64,000 nt of DNA from Hippasteria phrygiana (GCA_037893225.1 JAZGUH010000526.1:264001-328000), one strand, 5' to 3'; counted from the first letter of the stretch, positions 1 through 11,141 are shown. Numbers and translations are program-made. Notes: generated by a model from the sequence alone, not told the origin.

Positions 1-429
1 TCCCAAGTTTCCTCTTCGGTATCCCACCGCGGTCCCTCTCAAGTAATTGGAAACAGAGGCCCACGCTCGATTCGAGGTAGCGCGCACGGTAGTCTCCTAT
101 TACCTGAGCTCGACACTCACACGTCCGTCCCAGACGAGATCCAAAACACCAACTGTCCGCGTCGCTGATTTCCGCACTCAGTAAACGCGCTAGCGCCCTC
201 TATAGTACACTATTGAATAGTGACTTGCGAGTGCTCGGCCGCTCATGCCGCACAGTAAATCTCGATCATTTGCGTTACAATACTTAGACGCGCTCAACCT
301 ATGTAATTTAGATACACTAGATAGAACATTAGGGCATTGCATGAAATTTGCCAATGCACTTGGCATTAATTCAAGAACGACTCACTTGCTTCCCCGACGA
401 GGCTAGCAAGTCATGGGTAGGAAAGGAAC
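1..429. other. No gene recognised
   Basis: Mixed-composition DNA with a GC-richer first 250 bases. I see no supported exon or repeat. Confidence 0.5.
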
Positions 430-760
430 AATAACCAAGCGCTTTCAAAAAAGTCCCATCCCTTACTTCATAAACATTTTAAATGCCGGCCGTGTGTGAT
501 TTTATTGTGTAATTTTGTATTTTGGTGCATGTTGTCCCCCTTTGTTGAATTGTTCCAGTTTCCTTGGTTATGTGGTGTGTGTTTACGTAATTTTTTTTGT
601 ATTACCTGCCTTTTTATCTATGTGAAATTTTTAGTATTATGTAAGTTTTAACTGATTTAAAAATTATTTTTAATGGAATTGTCTTTTGGAATTTGGCCCC
701 CGTGACACGATTTGAGGCAAATAAAAAGAAATGAAATGAAATGAAAATGAAACGAGATTG
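430..760 (+). mobile_element. 3' untranslated end of a CR1/L2-like LINE
   Basis: AT-rich sequence ending in AATAAA and a short (GAAAT)n tail at about 727-755. It has the same 3' architecture as the LINE end at 39335-39848, which carries recognisable reverse transcriptase sequence. No coding part is visible here. The 5' limit is approximate. Confidence 0.5.
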
Positions 761-1194
761 CACTGGGTAAAAATGAATTATTGTGTCGAATTGTATGAGA
801 GTTCAACGAATTGACCTGATCTGTTTAAAACTATGAAAGGATGGATGAAAGGTGGGTGATGAGTATCATCTTGCATATTAAATGATTCTCAGCTTGGAAT
901 CTAAAGCACTGTGATGGATTGATTTAATGTCAGGAACACTATCACCAATAACCCTGCTGGCAAGTTTAATGATCCTATTTCACTTGTGCAACACAATAAA
1001 AAGACATGACATATTGCATGATACTGATAAAACATCAACATAATATCACGATCTACATGAAATAATTTCAGTCTCCTTAGAAAAAAAGAGCCTAAGGTTA
1101 GCTTTGGCACATAACCTGTGAATGCTCACATTCCAATTCAATTTGCTACCAATACACATGTATACTGTATACTTGATGCTTTCTGAGAGCCTGT

Positions 1195-1300
1195 GTGAAA
1201 AATTCACAGGCCCACTCGGGTGGGACTCGAACCCACGACCTCTTGCTTACTATATATAGTGCAGACGTCTCAACCACCCGAGCCCGCCGGGGCCGGCTGG
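1195..1300 (-). repeat. tRNA-derived SINE head, family A
   Basis: On the minus strand there is an A-box-like GGGTGGTTGAGACG and a B-box GGTTCGAGTCCCACC, with no proper acceptor stem on the 5' side, followed by GAGTATAC-type sequence. The 3' half recurs on the plus strand at 32975-33050. This is a pol III-type retroposon, not a functional tRNA gene. Confidence 0.6.
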
Positions 1301-1587
1301 CCGATTCGACTCCAATGAAAATTATGTTCACCGTTAAAGACACAGAAACGAATAAAACAATTTCCTTGTTCCTCGAGTAGAAGACAAGATTGATATAGGA
1401 ATCGATTGGCTTTTGAAAATAATCTGGATAATGTGAACGACAGAGGGCGCTGTAATTCATGACAAGCTTGCATGACGAATTTGACGAACGGATCTAGAAT
1501 TAATCGATGGTCTATATTGCCTGTAGAAATTATAATAATCAAGTATCCTGAAGACCTTTGCCCACCGCTCTCTCATTCATAAGTACG

Positions 1588-1861
1588 ATGAGTCACCTTT
1601 CTTCAGGCCCCGATCATGAAGATATTACGGGCACAGTGTCATCTCGAGAGCTCAAGGACAGTGTAGCCGTTCCGAGTCCGAGTTTTTCCATCAAGTCAGC
1701 GCAGAAGCAAGGTGCCGCAATGGAGCCGTCTCCCACGGCCATGAGGTGCAGGATCGCCCTGGCCGTGACTGGAATCACGCTCGGTGTGCTGGTGTTCATC
1801 GTGTTTTTGGTGGTGGAGGATTTCAGGAATTATCATATCTCATGCTGGGGATTGGCTAGCG
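1588..1861 (+). CDS. slc48a1: HRG1-like gene, coding exon 1
   Basis: Encodes residues 1-91 plus one base of codon 92. It holds a Ser/Pro/Asp-rich cytosolic leader (MSHLSSGPDHEDITG...) and then helix 1 (CRIALAVTGITLGVLVFIVF). The donor is G|GTGAGT at 1862. The ATG at 1588 has A at -3, and an in-frame stop lies 39 bases upstream. Met45 (AAMEPSP) is a possible alternative start that would give a near-human length. Confidence 0.88.
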
Positions 1862-3928
1862 GTGAGTTTGTAGAAATGTCCTGGAATGTGCGATTGCGAT
1901 TTACACACCGTATTGTTCGACTCCTTTGGTTTGGCCATGGAGGTATGTGGCACGTACAATTGCAGAATACACTGCTACTACTCGTCTATCCCACCTCATA
2001 TCCGGATATGCTGGTACAATCATGGAGGAAGGATATACAATGTACATGGTCACGGTTGATTGACCTCAATAAACCTCCAAATGCTTCCACTGCACTGGGT
2101 ATCCTCGTATCCACTTTATATTATTAGGGATAACTTATTTTGGACTTGGACTTTTTCCCAATCTTCCCCATTCGATTTACTCACGTCACGTAGGCCTAGT
2201 TACAATATGAACATCTAACAAAAGGAAAAACGGTGCATCCATTATTACTACTGGGCCTAGACAGTGCTGATTCATTCCCCTACGATGATATTTTTTTTAA
2301 ATGGAAAATAGTGGCCTCTTTTGCCCCTCCCTGACCTACTACCACACCTTGGCCTCCAGAACCACATACACGTAGCAATGAGATTCACAGGGATGTTGAA
2401 AAATAAAAAGTTGTTTGAATTTAAGTGCTACCCTAACCCCCCAGGGTGTGTGGAAATTTGTATTGATATTGATGGATTCAGCAGGGTTTTATTTCTCCGT
2501 GGTTAAACTAAACTGCAAAGGAATGATACAGGGTGTTAAAAAAAATCTAAACATTTAGATCGCTAATTCAGATTAGGCATCACAGTCAAAATTCTGTTGT
2601 AGAAATAGAAATTAGGTGCTCGGGCAATTTTATCCATAAGAACTTGAGCCTCATTCCAGTGACTGATTATTATGTAACAGTTGCACAGAAAAGACTGGCG
2701 ATTTTCAGACCATCCAAATCAATACTTACCTCTTAGAACCGATAACTCTCCAATCGCAATGCAGTACTACTTGGGACACATAATGGGAATGAAACATTTT
2801 AATTGCAGGTATCTTTGCCATCTTTACTCTCATCGTCCACCTTCAACATCTGAAGGGCAATCATGACTTGTGGCTGAATCGGCTGAAACTGCCCATACTT
2901 CTAGGCTTCTTTGTACAACTGGGATCAGTGTGTGCATTTATCGCCTACATTGTCTTAGCCGCTGAGCAAAAGCAGCGTAAGTATTCAGTCTCGCTTGAAT
3001 TTGTGTTAGGGAAAATGCGCTGGTATGTTAATCCGGAGGTCATGGGTTCAAGTGCCACTTTTGTCAATTTTCTTTGTTCACTCTGAAAATTGATTAAATT
3101 ACATGTACATAGTTTCCATTGTTGTTTGTTTGATACATTAAGATGTTAATAAAAATTGCTTATATTCACAAGTGGCATTGAAACATTATCATTGAGGTAT
3201 GAAAAACATCTGAGATGTTTATAACTTATAGAATTGCCTAGAAAAACAGAACTCCCAAATACATTCACAGAGCAGGTAAAGATTTTACCTTAAAGCATTA
3301 GATTTTTGAGTACATGTATATGTTTTCTAAGATATTTTATTTTTAACACCAAAGCACATGTGACCTTAGGCCCGCATTATGTGCCCTCTTAAAAATGTTA
3401 CATTGACAGCAGTGCGTGGAGTTTTTTTATTTGAGAAAATCACCCACAAACGTACTTGTAGTCGGTACAAACATAAGGTTTACATGTCATGCATGTTGAA
3501 ACCTCTCAAAAGCATTAATCAGGTCTTGTGAAGAATATTAAGAATCATTTTTTGGGAGTGTCTATTGTCACATTTTTCTTGTGTTTTTATGATAGCTTTT
3601 CAAATATGCTCACATCACTCTTTTTTCCATTATAAAATTACTTCACATTAATAAATGAGTTTCGTTGATGGTTTTGAAGAATATTTTCAGTGCTCGAGAT
3701 GTTTTTAGCCTGGGACTTGCTTGTAATATTGGTATCAAAGGTTTTTTTCCTTGTAAGTAAATCCAAACTTATTTCCTCACAGCCCTTGTGCCACTGAATG
3801 GACATCACCACGGTTACTACGTCACTGCTGTCTGGGTCTTTATGACCTGGAAATGGTCATTTGCTCTCTTCTGGTACTCGAAAAGTTACAGACGATTCTA
3901 CATCACTAAATATGTCTCAATTCCCTAA
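1588..3928 (+). CDS. slc48a1: Haem transporter HRG1 family (SLC48A1-like), complete three-exon gene
   Basis: Joined exons 1588-1861, 2809-2976 and 3783-3928 give 195 residues and a stop; all junctions are GT-AG and keep frame. HRG1 proteins move haem across endosomal, lysosomal or plasma membranes. Four hydrophobic segments are visible, at about 54-76, 84-101, 118-142 and 161-179. The hallmark of the family is the last helix and tail: GYYVTAVWVFMTWKWSFALF aligns by eye with the human stretch YYLSCVWSFISFKWAFLL, followed by a Tyr/Arg-rich tail (YSKSYRRFYITKY) like the C-terminal aromatic-basic motif. His102 in IVHLQHLK matches the helix-2 histidine implicated in haem handling, and a His-rich loop (GHHHGYY) precedes helix 4. 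The start is the first ATG after an in-frame TGA at 1549. About 50 polar N-terminal residues have no counterpart in the 146-residue human protein. A MITE lies 14 bp past the stop. Confidence 0.9.
2809..2976 (+). CDS. slc48a1: HRG1-like gene, coding exon 2
   Basis: The acceptor is AATTGCAG at 2801-2808 and the donor is C|GTAAGT at 2977. Encodes helix 2 with His102, a charged loop (LKGNHDLWLNRLKLP) and helix 3 (VQLGSVCAFIAYIVL). The first two bases complete Gly92 and the last base starts Pro148. Confidence 0.9.
3783..3928 (+). CDS. slc48a1: HRG1-like gene, terminal coding exon
   Basis: The acceptor is TTCCTCACAG, ending at 3782. Encodes the His-rich loop, helix 4 (YYVTAVWVFMTWKWSFALFW) and the Tyr/Arg/Lys tail, ending in a TAA at 3926-3928. 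This exon carries the most diagnostic similarity to SLC48A1. Confidence 0.92.
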
Positions 3929-3942
3929 AAACTGGATTTTGC

Positions 3943-4404
3943 TTAAAGGTAGTGTACATGATTGGTCATTGTTGCAATTTTCAAAAATGGGCAGATTTGG
4001 GGGGTTAGTATTTTATAGGAAATATCGTTCCACTGACCTGTTCAAAGTTTTGCGTTGTTGGATAGCGAAAAAAAAACGAGGAAAACAGCGCTCGTTTTCA
4101 ACCGTCGGGCGGATGATAGCCTTCAATCAAGACGTGCGTGGCTACCTGGTCGCGTGACGCGCCCCGAATGAATGCCAGCTTGTCCGGGGCGTGCCACTCG
4201 TCCGGGTAGCCACGCGCACCTTGACTAAAGGCTACAGGGCAGTTTTAAAACTTTTTCCAGCCGGAAATCGTTGGAAAAAGATAAATTTCCACTTGTCTTG
4301 ACAACGACAGCACACTTACTATTAACTTAGTCTAGTAAGGTATTTCGTAATAATTCAGTAAAAAAAAAAATTGGAGGATTACAAATCGTGTACACTACCC
4401 TTAA
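3943..4404. mobile_element. TTAA-flanked hairpin MITE, family 1, copy 1
   Basis: Element 3947-4400 between two TTAA sites. Ends AGGTAGTGTACATGATTGGT and (inverted) GGGTAGTGTACACGATTTGT. The inside holds a GC-rich inverted repeat: GTGCGTGGCTACC on the left and GGTAGCCACGCGCACCTTGA on the right. TTAA target sites are the rule for the piggyBac superfamily. No transposase frame is present, so it is non-autonomous. It begins 14 bp after the haem transporter stop. Confidence 0.8.
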
Positions 4405-4637
4405 GCATGAATTCTTATCCCAAGTTTTCTACATGTGGTCATTTTTTAGCCTCGCATTATCTGAAGTGTAAATATTTGGATAAAACCAAGCATCATTCCA
4501 AGGAAAATGACTCACTTAGAAACACCAGGCTGATTGAATAGCACAGTAATCATCATGTCCTTATATTAAAGTGGAGCATATGTACAACAGTGTAATGGAA
4601 GTGGAGACAAGTACAAGATTATTCAAGCCTGTAGGCT

Positions 4638-4662
4638 GGGGGGGGGGGGGGGGGGGGGGGGG
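4638..4662 (+). repeat. Poly-G tract, 25 bases
   Basis: Uninterrupted G run, the longest of many G/C homopolymers in the window. Confidence 0.95.
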
Positions 4663-4670
4663 CCACGCAA

Positions 4671-4676
4671 AATAAA
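4671..4676 (+). promoter_or_regulatory. Possible polyadenylation signal for the HRG1-like gene
   Basis: An AATAAA lies 743 bases past the stop codon, in an A-rich stretch just after a 25-base G run. It is the first canonical hexamer I noticed downstream. If it is used, the mRNA 3' UTR contains the hairpin MITE at 3947-4400. The A-rich context makes chance occurrence quite possible. Confidence 0.25.
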
Positions 4677-5145
4677 AAAAATTCCCAAAAATTGGGTACT
4701 ATAACTTAGGCTAGCCTACTACAGATTTTGCCTTAAAAGTACATGTATTACTGAATAAGTACAATGCTTTCACTTCGTGGTACATTATTTATGCATTGTT
4801 CACAATGTTGTGCATATGCCAAAAGTTCAACTTTGGGGTTTGACAAACACCCCACCCCCCCCCCCCCCCCCCCAGCCTCGGGCAGACAATGGGCCTGTTA
4901 TATAAGATATAGTAATTTATCTTTGGCAATACTTGGTTCCAAATACTGTACATTTCAGACTAATTGTCACTCTGTGACATGTGAGTGTGAGGATGGCAAC
5001 CAAATGTAAAACCCAATAGAATTTTGGGATGAAAATTCAGACTAGAAAGTCAACCTAGTTTCTGAATTTCATTTGCTAGACATCCGGTTCAAAAACAAGA
5101 AATGGTTGTCAGAATTAACTGTCCAAATTATGCAACTACATGTAC

Positions 5146-5275
5146 AATGTATACAAGGCTTAAAAGCCACTCTAAGTATTAAAGGGCTACAACAGAGGTG
5201 GCGGGGTTGGCAACATTTTGAATTGCCAACACAACCACCCTTACGGTTTTCCTGGGCCCAGATCTAAATAGATAC
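5146..5275 (+). repeat. Dispersed repeat, 'AAAAGCCACTCTA' family
   Basis: About 120 bp from AAGGCTTAAAAGCCACTC to CCCAGATCTAAATA, including GGTTGGCAACATTTTGAATTG and CTTACGGTTTTCCTGGG. Related copies lie at 19741-19810, 26905-27035 (inverted) and 44475-44600. Mobile type unknown. Confidence 0.6.
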
Positions 5276-5332
5276 CAAGGAAATTATCCCAATTTGCAGA
5301 TAGACCTATATATATGTTGTCAGAACTGCCCC

Positions 5333-5554
5333 TAATAAGCCAGTTCGGTATTTCAACTGCGCATGTGCACAATGACATTTTATCCCGAATGACCCGCGTG
5401 ACCTAACGCGCGCGTGTGAACGCAAAAGGTGGTCGCACAATGCGCACGTGTTAAATTCAATCAGAATGGGCATTCGCGTAACATGGCATGATATTACGTC
5501 AGCAATTTTATTCCGAATAACCTTTGACCTTTGAGATACCGAACTGGCTTATAA
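5333..5554. mobile_element. PIF/Harbinger-type MITE with TAA duplication
   Basis: Element 5336-5551 starts TAAGCCAGTTCGGTAT and ends ATACCGAACTGGCTTA (perfect inverted ends of about 16 bp), flanked on both sides by TAA. A 3-bp TAA target duplication fits PIF/Harbinger. A related copy is nested in the element at 21746-22850. Confidence 0.75.
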
Positions 5555-5829
5555 ATTGCTCAGGATCGCCTCAATGTACACGAGGGAGTACACTGCTACA
5601 GTACACAATCTACTTGCCAACTGCCTCAAGCAGTAGTACTGGTAGCATCTGTTGGTAGTACAGGGCTTGAGTGGATCCCTTTTGTTGGTCAGTCATGGGA
5701 GCACACAGCTTGAAAACCCATCCACTTGCCAATAACCCTTCCATTCCAGTCGTCCACCTCTTGCTAGGTCTGGTGAGTGGCGCACACACTCTGGGGGCAT
5801 GTCGGAATAGACTCCCACATAATACACCG

Positions 5830-6320
5830 TTAAAGGTACATGTAGTGTACACAATTGGTAATCCTCCAAATGTTTTTCTTCTGAATTATTACGAAATACC
5901 TTACTAGACTGTAAGTTCGTCAAACAATCCACAAGGGATTGTAAGTTAATAGTAGTCTCAATCATACTGTAAAAATAATGGCACTAGGTGTGCTGTCGTT
6001 TTCCAACGATTTCCAGCTGGAAATCATTGGGAAAACTGCCCTGTAGCCTTCAGTCAAGGTGTGCGTGGCTACCCGGACGAGTGGCGCGCCCCGGACATGC
6101 TGGCATTCAGGGCGCGTCCAGGTAGCCACGTGCGCCTTGGCTGAAATCTATTATTCACCAGACAGTTAAAAACGAGCGCCGTTTTTCTCGTGTTTTCGCC
6201 ATCCAACAACGCAAAACTTTGAACAGGTCAGTGGAACGATATTTCCTATAAAATACTAACCCCCAAATCCGCCCATTTCTGAAAATTGCAACAATGACCA
6301 ATCATGTACACTAACTTTAA
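5830..6320. mobile_element. TTAA-flanked hairpin MITE, family 1, copy 2 (inverted)
   Basis: Element 5834-6316 between TTAA sites, in reverse orientation to the copy at 3947. The left end carries a short insertion (AGGTACATGTAGTGTACAC). Contains the same GC-rich hairpin around 6055-6145. A 22-base block (5916-5937) shared with the family B tRNA-like repeat is inserted between two TGTAAG words. Confidence 0.78.
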
Positions 6321-7083
6321 TGTTGACGAGTATGCTGCAACAGAGCTGGATGATACACAGGTCCTTACCCATAGAGTATCAGAAGACCACTGACATACCA
6401 CCCCTCCAGACTGCATTCTTTCACTCAGCCACACTCCATCCTTACATCATTCCTTTGAAATTTAAATCCAAACCTCATTGATATACAAATTACTTGGGAG
6501 TCTGGAAGTGTGTTAAAGAAAGCTACTAATAGGTTATTGTCTCCATCCAAATGCATCCAACCACGACCTAGTAAAACAAATTACTTTCGCCTGGGGCGAG
6601 GCACTGATATTTAAAACAGCACAAATATATTTACAATGAATATGCACGTTTGTTGGATTTCACTGTGACATGTTGCAAAGCATATTGTGTGTTATATAAT
6701 TATAATCATTTGAATATATAGCCAGTGTTTTTTTTCTACCAAAATCTAAGGACGATTAGTTGTAACCAAAGGAAAGTTTAAAAGAGATTATTATTTTTAT
6801 ATTGTGTTTATCAGTACTCCTAATTGATTTTCACTGCCAATTTATCAGTGTTAAAATCGATGAGTTTCATTAATATATTAAAATAAAACAAAGATTCAAT
6901 ACTAATAGTATTTGTGAACACTTGTAAATCGAGGGTATCTACTGGGCAAGGTCATGACGCATAATATATCAAGAAATATAAATATTAAAAAACAGTTGAA
7001 AGTTAAAAGTTATAAGTCAATTTAAATTGATCTGCCGATTCTTTTGTATTAAAAAAAGGAATTTTTCTGAATCGTTGAAAGGG

Positions 7084-7539
7084 TAGGGCTGTTCATTTTT
7101 GAAGAATTTAGTATTCGATTATTCAAAACTGAGTTTGACCGAATATTTGAATATCTGATACTTGCCGGTCAAGTTTTTCAGCTGCAACCGCATGCCTCGC
7201 AGACAAAGAATGCCGGTGTTTTAAGTGCGGCGATCGATATTATGGACCGCCTGGTCTCAAGATCGTTCCTGGTACGTATAACGTTCTGATAAGAAGAAAC
7301 CAAACTCCAGCCTGCATTTTTTGCAGTCATTATTAAAGTGTCAAGGGTTTTATTGACAGGAACATTAAACCTCCGTCCACCAAAAGTTACGTCGACAGAA
7401 ATGCGGCATTTGACACTGCTAAACGCCATAACTTTTCTATTAAAATAGCAAGAGAGTCATATATATTTGAACAGGCAAAAAAGGTATTTGAATATTCGGT
7501 TGACGATCGAATATATTCGATATATTTGGGGCCGCCCTA
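7084..7539. mobile_element. hAT-type MITE, copy 1
   Basis: Starts TAGGGCTGTTCATTTTTGAA and ends ATTTGGGGCCGCCCTA, with subterminal ATTCGAATATT words. The flanks TGAAAGGG and GAAAAGGG resemble a decayed 8-bp duplication. The full match is the copy at 20017-20542. A shorter degenerate relative lies at 10051-10265. Confidence 0.72.
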
Positions 7540-7633
7540 GAAAAGGGGTAGTTGGTGTTTTAATACTTACTGTAGATTAAATTTTGTGATATGAATACAT
7601 AGATTCTACAAGTATCTTAATATTGAATTTCTT

Positions 7634-7896
7634 TTAACCCTAACGTTCATAATCCATCAAAATTCTTCCCCTGTTTTGGAGGATTTCGGCAGATTCAGGA
7701 TACCTCCATATTGAAAACTGGGGGATTTTGATGGATTGAGGATTGTAAGCCTAGCGTTACTGCAAGATTTTGATGGATTCAGGATACCTCCATATTGAGC
7801 AGTCACCAAAACCAACTTTTTGTGCATGACAAAATGGGTGGATTTTGGCGGATTCAGGATACTTTCTAGTAAAGTTACCCAAGGGGTTAGGGTTAA
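7634..7896. mobile_element. TTAA/CCCTAAC element (telomere-word MITE), 255 bp
   Basis: Element 7638-7892 starts CCCTAAC, ends GTTAGGG and is flanked by TTAA on both sides. Inside are repeated GGATTTTGGCGGATTCAGGA units. The right half recurs at 38635-38735. TTAA plus CCCTA ends match the piggyBac pattern. Confidence 0.7.
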
Positions 7897-8055
7897 AGAT
7901 GGAAAAAAATGCTATAGATTACCATTAGCTAAAGACAGGGTTTAAATTGATCAAAAAATAATACATGTACATGTGTATTCAAAGAAGTTGTGTGTACACG
8001 TATATTGTCTAGAGTGCCAGCTATATTATTTGGTAATGTGAAGAATGGTACATTA

Positions 8056-8297
8056 GGGTCATTCTGTAAATTTGGGGTCCAATTTTGGTGTCCCTGTTAC
8101 ATCTGACATGTATAAGATTTTGCAATTTAGGACACATTCATTAATGCCTATCTCCGAAAGTGAATAAAGCAAAGTACCTGCCAAACAAGTAAAACAAAAT
8201 AGTGTGAAGTGAATCTTGATGGGAAATTACACATGTCAGGTGTAACAGGGACACCACAAATGTCACTCTTTTGGACCCCAAATTTATAGAATGACCC
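8056..8297. mobile_element. Foldback MITE with GGGTCATTCTGTAAATTTGG ends
   Basis: Inverted arms GGGTCATTCTGTAAATTTGG...GGTGTCCCTGTTACA and TGTAACAGGGACACC...AATTTATAGAATGACCC, with ATTA on both flanks. A second copy lies at 35715-35913. No coding capacity. Confidence 0.72.
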
Positions 8298-8975
8298 ATT
8301 AACCAATTCTTTATGAATAAAGCTTCATAGCCATGTATGTTGTACAGGCAACAATGCCTGTATGAAGTTCTCAAAATGTTTATATTTTACAATTTTTAAA
8401 TGGTATGGCAAAAAAGTCAGTGAGGACATGTCATGTTTCCCGCCTCCACGCATCATCATTGCACTGACTACATTGTATGTATGTGTAGTATACATAAATG
8501 TGAATCGATATGTTGTGAATTGCATCTGCATGAAAAAAAAAAAATTTGCATACTTTCTTTGAAACAAACATTTAAGCTCTTTATGATTAGTGTGAAGTGC
8601 TAAATATTTTATTTACGTTTATATTATTAACTTACAAGCCATTCACACCCAATTCTACGAAATAACATTCAGCATGTGTGTTGTGATATGTTCGAGTGCA
8701 AGTATTCACATGTGTTAGTAATTTTAGTACTGCCCGTTTTGGACATTGACTTCAGCAGTCTTGCAATATAATCAACTTGTGTGCTCACTGTGTGTCTACA
8801 GCTTAATAACTAAACAAGTTTGTTTTAGTGTGTACAAAGGAGGAAGATATCAAATTTGATAATGATGGCATGCCAGTGTAAATGTTACTGACCCGGAGAT
8901 GCCATTTTCTATCTTTCAGTCAACAAGTGGCCCATATTACCTTATTCATCCAGGAATTATTTATCAGGATAATAA

Positions 8976-9394
8976 TACATTTTCAAAGTGAACAAAGAAA
9001 CTAGCAGGAGCGGGATTCGAACCTGCGACCTCCGGGTTACCATACCGGCGCTCTACCAACTGAGCTAGCTATCTTGCCCTATGTTGGCGGTCTCCCAAAT
9101 TGTCAGTATCTTTGTTCGGGTGGGCGCTAGTCAGAAGTCATAAACCCAGAATGCCGTATAGCCAGGGATCACACCCAATTTTACGATACAACCTGGGAAG
9201 CGACATTGTGTTGGGATCACTCAATGAGGATACGACTTCTTAACTTATAATTCGTCAAACAATCCACAAGGGAAACTGACTAGGTAAATTTGAATACATT
9301 TTCAAAGTGAACAAAGAAACTAGCAGGAGCGGGATTCGAACCTGCGACCTCCGGGTTACCGTACCGGCGCTCTACCAACTGAGCTATCTTGCCC
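8976..9394 (-). repeat. tRNA-like repeat family B, tandem pair
   Basis: Two tRNA-like heads on the minus strand (from 9394 and from 9080) with A-box TAGCTCAGTTGGTAGAGCGC and B-box GGTTCGAATCCC, 314 bp apart. The DNA between them is a full repeat unit including the 22-base block ending ATCCACAAGGG (9251-9272). No CCA-compatible acceptor pairing is visible. More copies lie at 12018-12216, 17780-17868, 32325-32540, 33236-33420, 36499-36890, 36955-37030 and 42735-42988. Confidence 0.75.
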
Positions 9395-9535
9395 TATGGT
9401 CCTCAAGGTTCTACATTATAACCCCTGCTCATCAGGCCTGAAACCTCAGCTCCCTGGGGAGTATACAGCCCCGGCCGGCCGCAAGTTAAGCGCACTGGGC
9501 TAATCAAACACATAACCATCACTGCTCTATCTCCC
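9395..9535 (-). repeat. 3' part of tRNA-derived SINE family C
   Basis: Reverse copy of the 3' body of the SINE at 18085-18425: shared words TATACTCCCCAGGGAG, GCAGTGATGGTTATGTG and GTTTGATTAGCCCA. It abuts the family B unit directly. Confidence 0.65.
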
Positions 9536-9617
9536 TAAAATAGGAGTGGGAAAAGGTTTTAAATTTTTGTTTCCTCCCCCCCCCCCAAGTTTATCCCTAC
9601 CCCAAATTACATATCAA

Positions 9618-9820
9618 GCAAGATATGGAGCAAAGGACACCCCCCACCCCCCCCCCCCCTCTCTTTTGTGTTGGTCATTGTGTTCCCGTAATCTCAGGAA
9701 TTCTTTTCAGAAATCTAGGGGGGGGGGGAGGGATGTGCTAGGTAACAATAGTCTGGAGTGTGTATAGGGTATAGGGACAAAAGGGGGGGGGGGGGGGTAC
9801 CTCTATGCCCCATATCATGC
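9618..9820. mobile_element. MITE with GCAMGATATGG ends, copy 1
   Basis: Ends GCAAGATATGGAGCAAAGG and CCCCATATCATGC. Shares about 200 bp (GGAATTCTTTTCAGAAATCT, CAATAGTCTGGAGTGTGTATA) with an inverted copy at 49751-49933. Both copies have grown long C and G runs inside. Confidence 0.65.
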
Positions 9821-11005
9821 CGAGTATCCCAAATTGTTACTTCAGACCCAAACCTGGTGCTAGTAGTCTAGTACAGATATCTTCATAGGGCGTTCAATAG
9901 TTACTGCTGACTGATATCACAAGATAGGGTCATAGATAAAAATAAAATTAAAAAAGTGTTTTATTATCGATACAACCATGTTATCACAGTGCAGCCATGA
10001 TCGATGTAGGGCACTCTATTCATCTTTGTACAATATGTACAATATACATTAAGGCTGTGCCATATATTCGATATTCGATGGATAATTGAGTATTCAAATT
10101 CTAATTGTTTTGATTCAGATATTTCTGTACATTCAGTCCTCTTGTCAAGTTTTGAAATTGCTATTTTTCCAGCAATACAAAAGGTAACAACTTTTGAGCA
10201 AGACATCGAAGGAAAACATTTTTTTTTAAATAATTTAATTTGTCAAATGTTGAATTATTTGCAGCCCAACAATAATTTATTTTGTGCATTAACAGTGAAA
10301 AGTAACCAAGAATAAATTACTTTTTTGGAGGGTTGCAGACACCCAAACTGAAAAAAAACAACCAGTAGTTTTTAGTTAAAATAAAACACAATTTCAAAAC
10401 ATTTTCAAAGACAAATTTGAAGAGCAGTGTTATACATGTATTTTTTTTAGACTGCTTTTTACATTTTTTTTAAAGACACTGGAAAGTGTAAATTACTTAT
10501 GTATCAGTACTTGTATTTAGTTTTTTGGGTAAAAATGATCATTTACAAAGGAAATGGTATATTTTTGTGTTTTTTTGTGGAGTGGAGATTTCTCTGGATA
10601 TAATTTGTTATTAGCTTCAGGATCAATATATGTGTGTGTAAATGAATTACATCAAGTAACAATTCAGTTGTGCGAGTGTTATATTTGTGTTTTTATGAGA
10701 AAGCTTTTTAAATTGGATCTTCTATCACCTTAAATACTAACACATCATGACTTCAATCATGTTTCTGTATAAGAATAGAATAGCTTAGAATTTGTCCTCA
10801 CATATTTTTTTGATCAATAAATTGGCGTCATATTCCAGTCACCCTGTATATGCTGTATATATACATGTATGTGTGACCTGTATCACTTATTTCACTTCCA
10901 CAGATCTGGGTTTTTTTACGGGAGATGTCGGGGTGCCGCGGCGGCTCTAGCTGACAAGCGAAACGGCCACAATGCGTTTGTGCAGTCAAGCGTAACATAC
11001 ACAAT

Positions 11006-11141
11006 AATCCAACAATGGATTGAAACTGCACAAACAGCGGCCAATGGCGTCATCCGGCCTGGTGGCACTGTTTAATCCAACAATGGATTGAAACTGCACA
11101 AACAGAGGTCAATGGCGTCATCCGGCCTGGTGGCACTGTTT
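11006..11141 (+). repeat. 68-bp tandem duplication
   Basis: Two adjacent near-identical 68-bp units starting AATCCAACAATGGATT (itself an interrupted palindrome) and ending GGCCTGGTGGCACTGTTT, differing at two positions. No coding or RNA structure recognised. Confidence 0.85.

Noticed and set aside
1146..1460. 104-residue minus-strand frame
   Set aside because: It covers a tRNA-derived SINE head and its flank; coding is not credible.
8996..9394. Functional tRNA genes
   Set aside because: A and B boxes are good but acceptor-stem pairing is not visible and copies are many and decayed, so they are tRNA-derived repeats.
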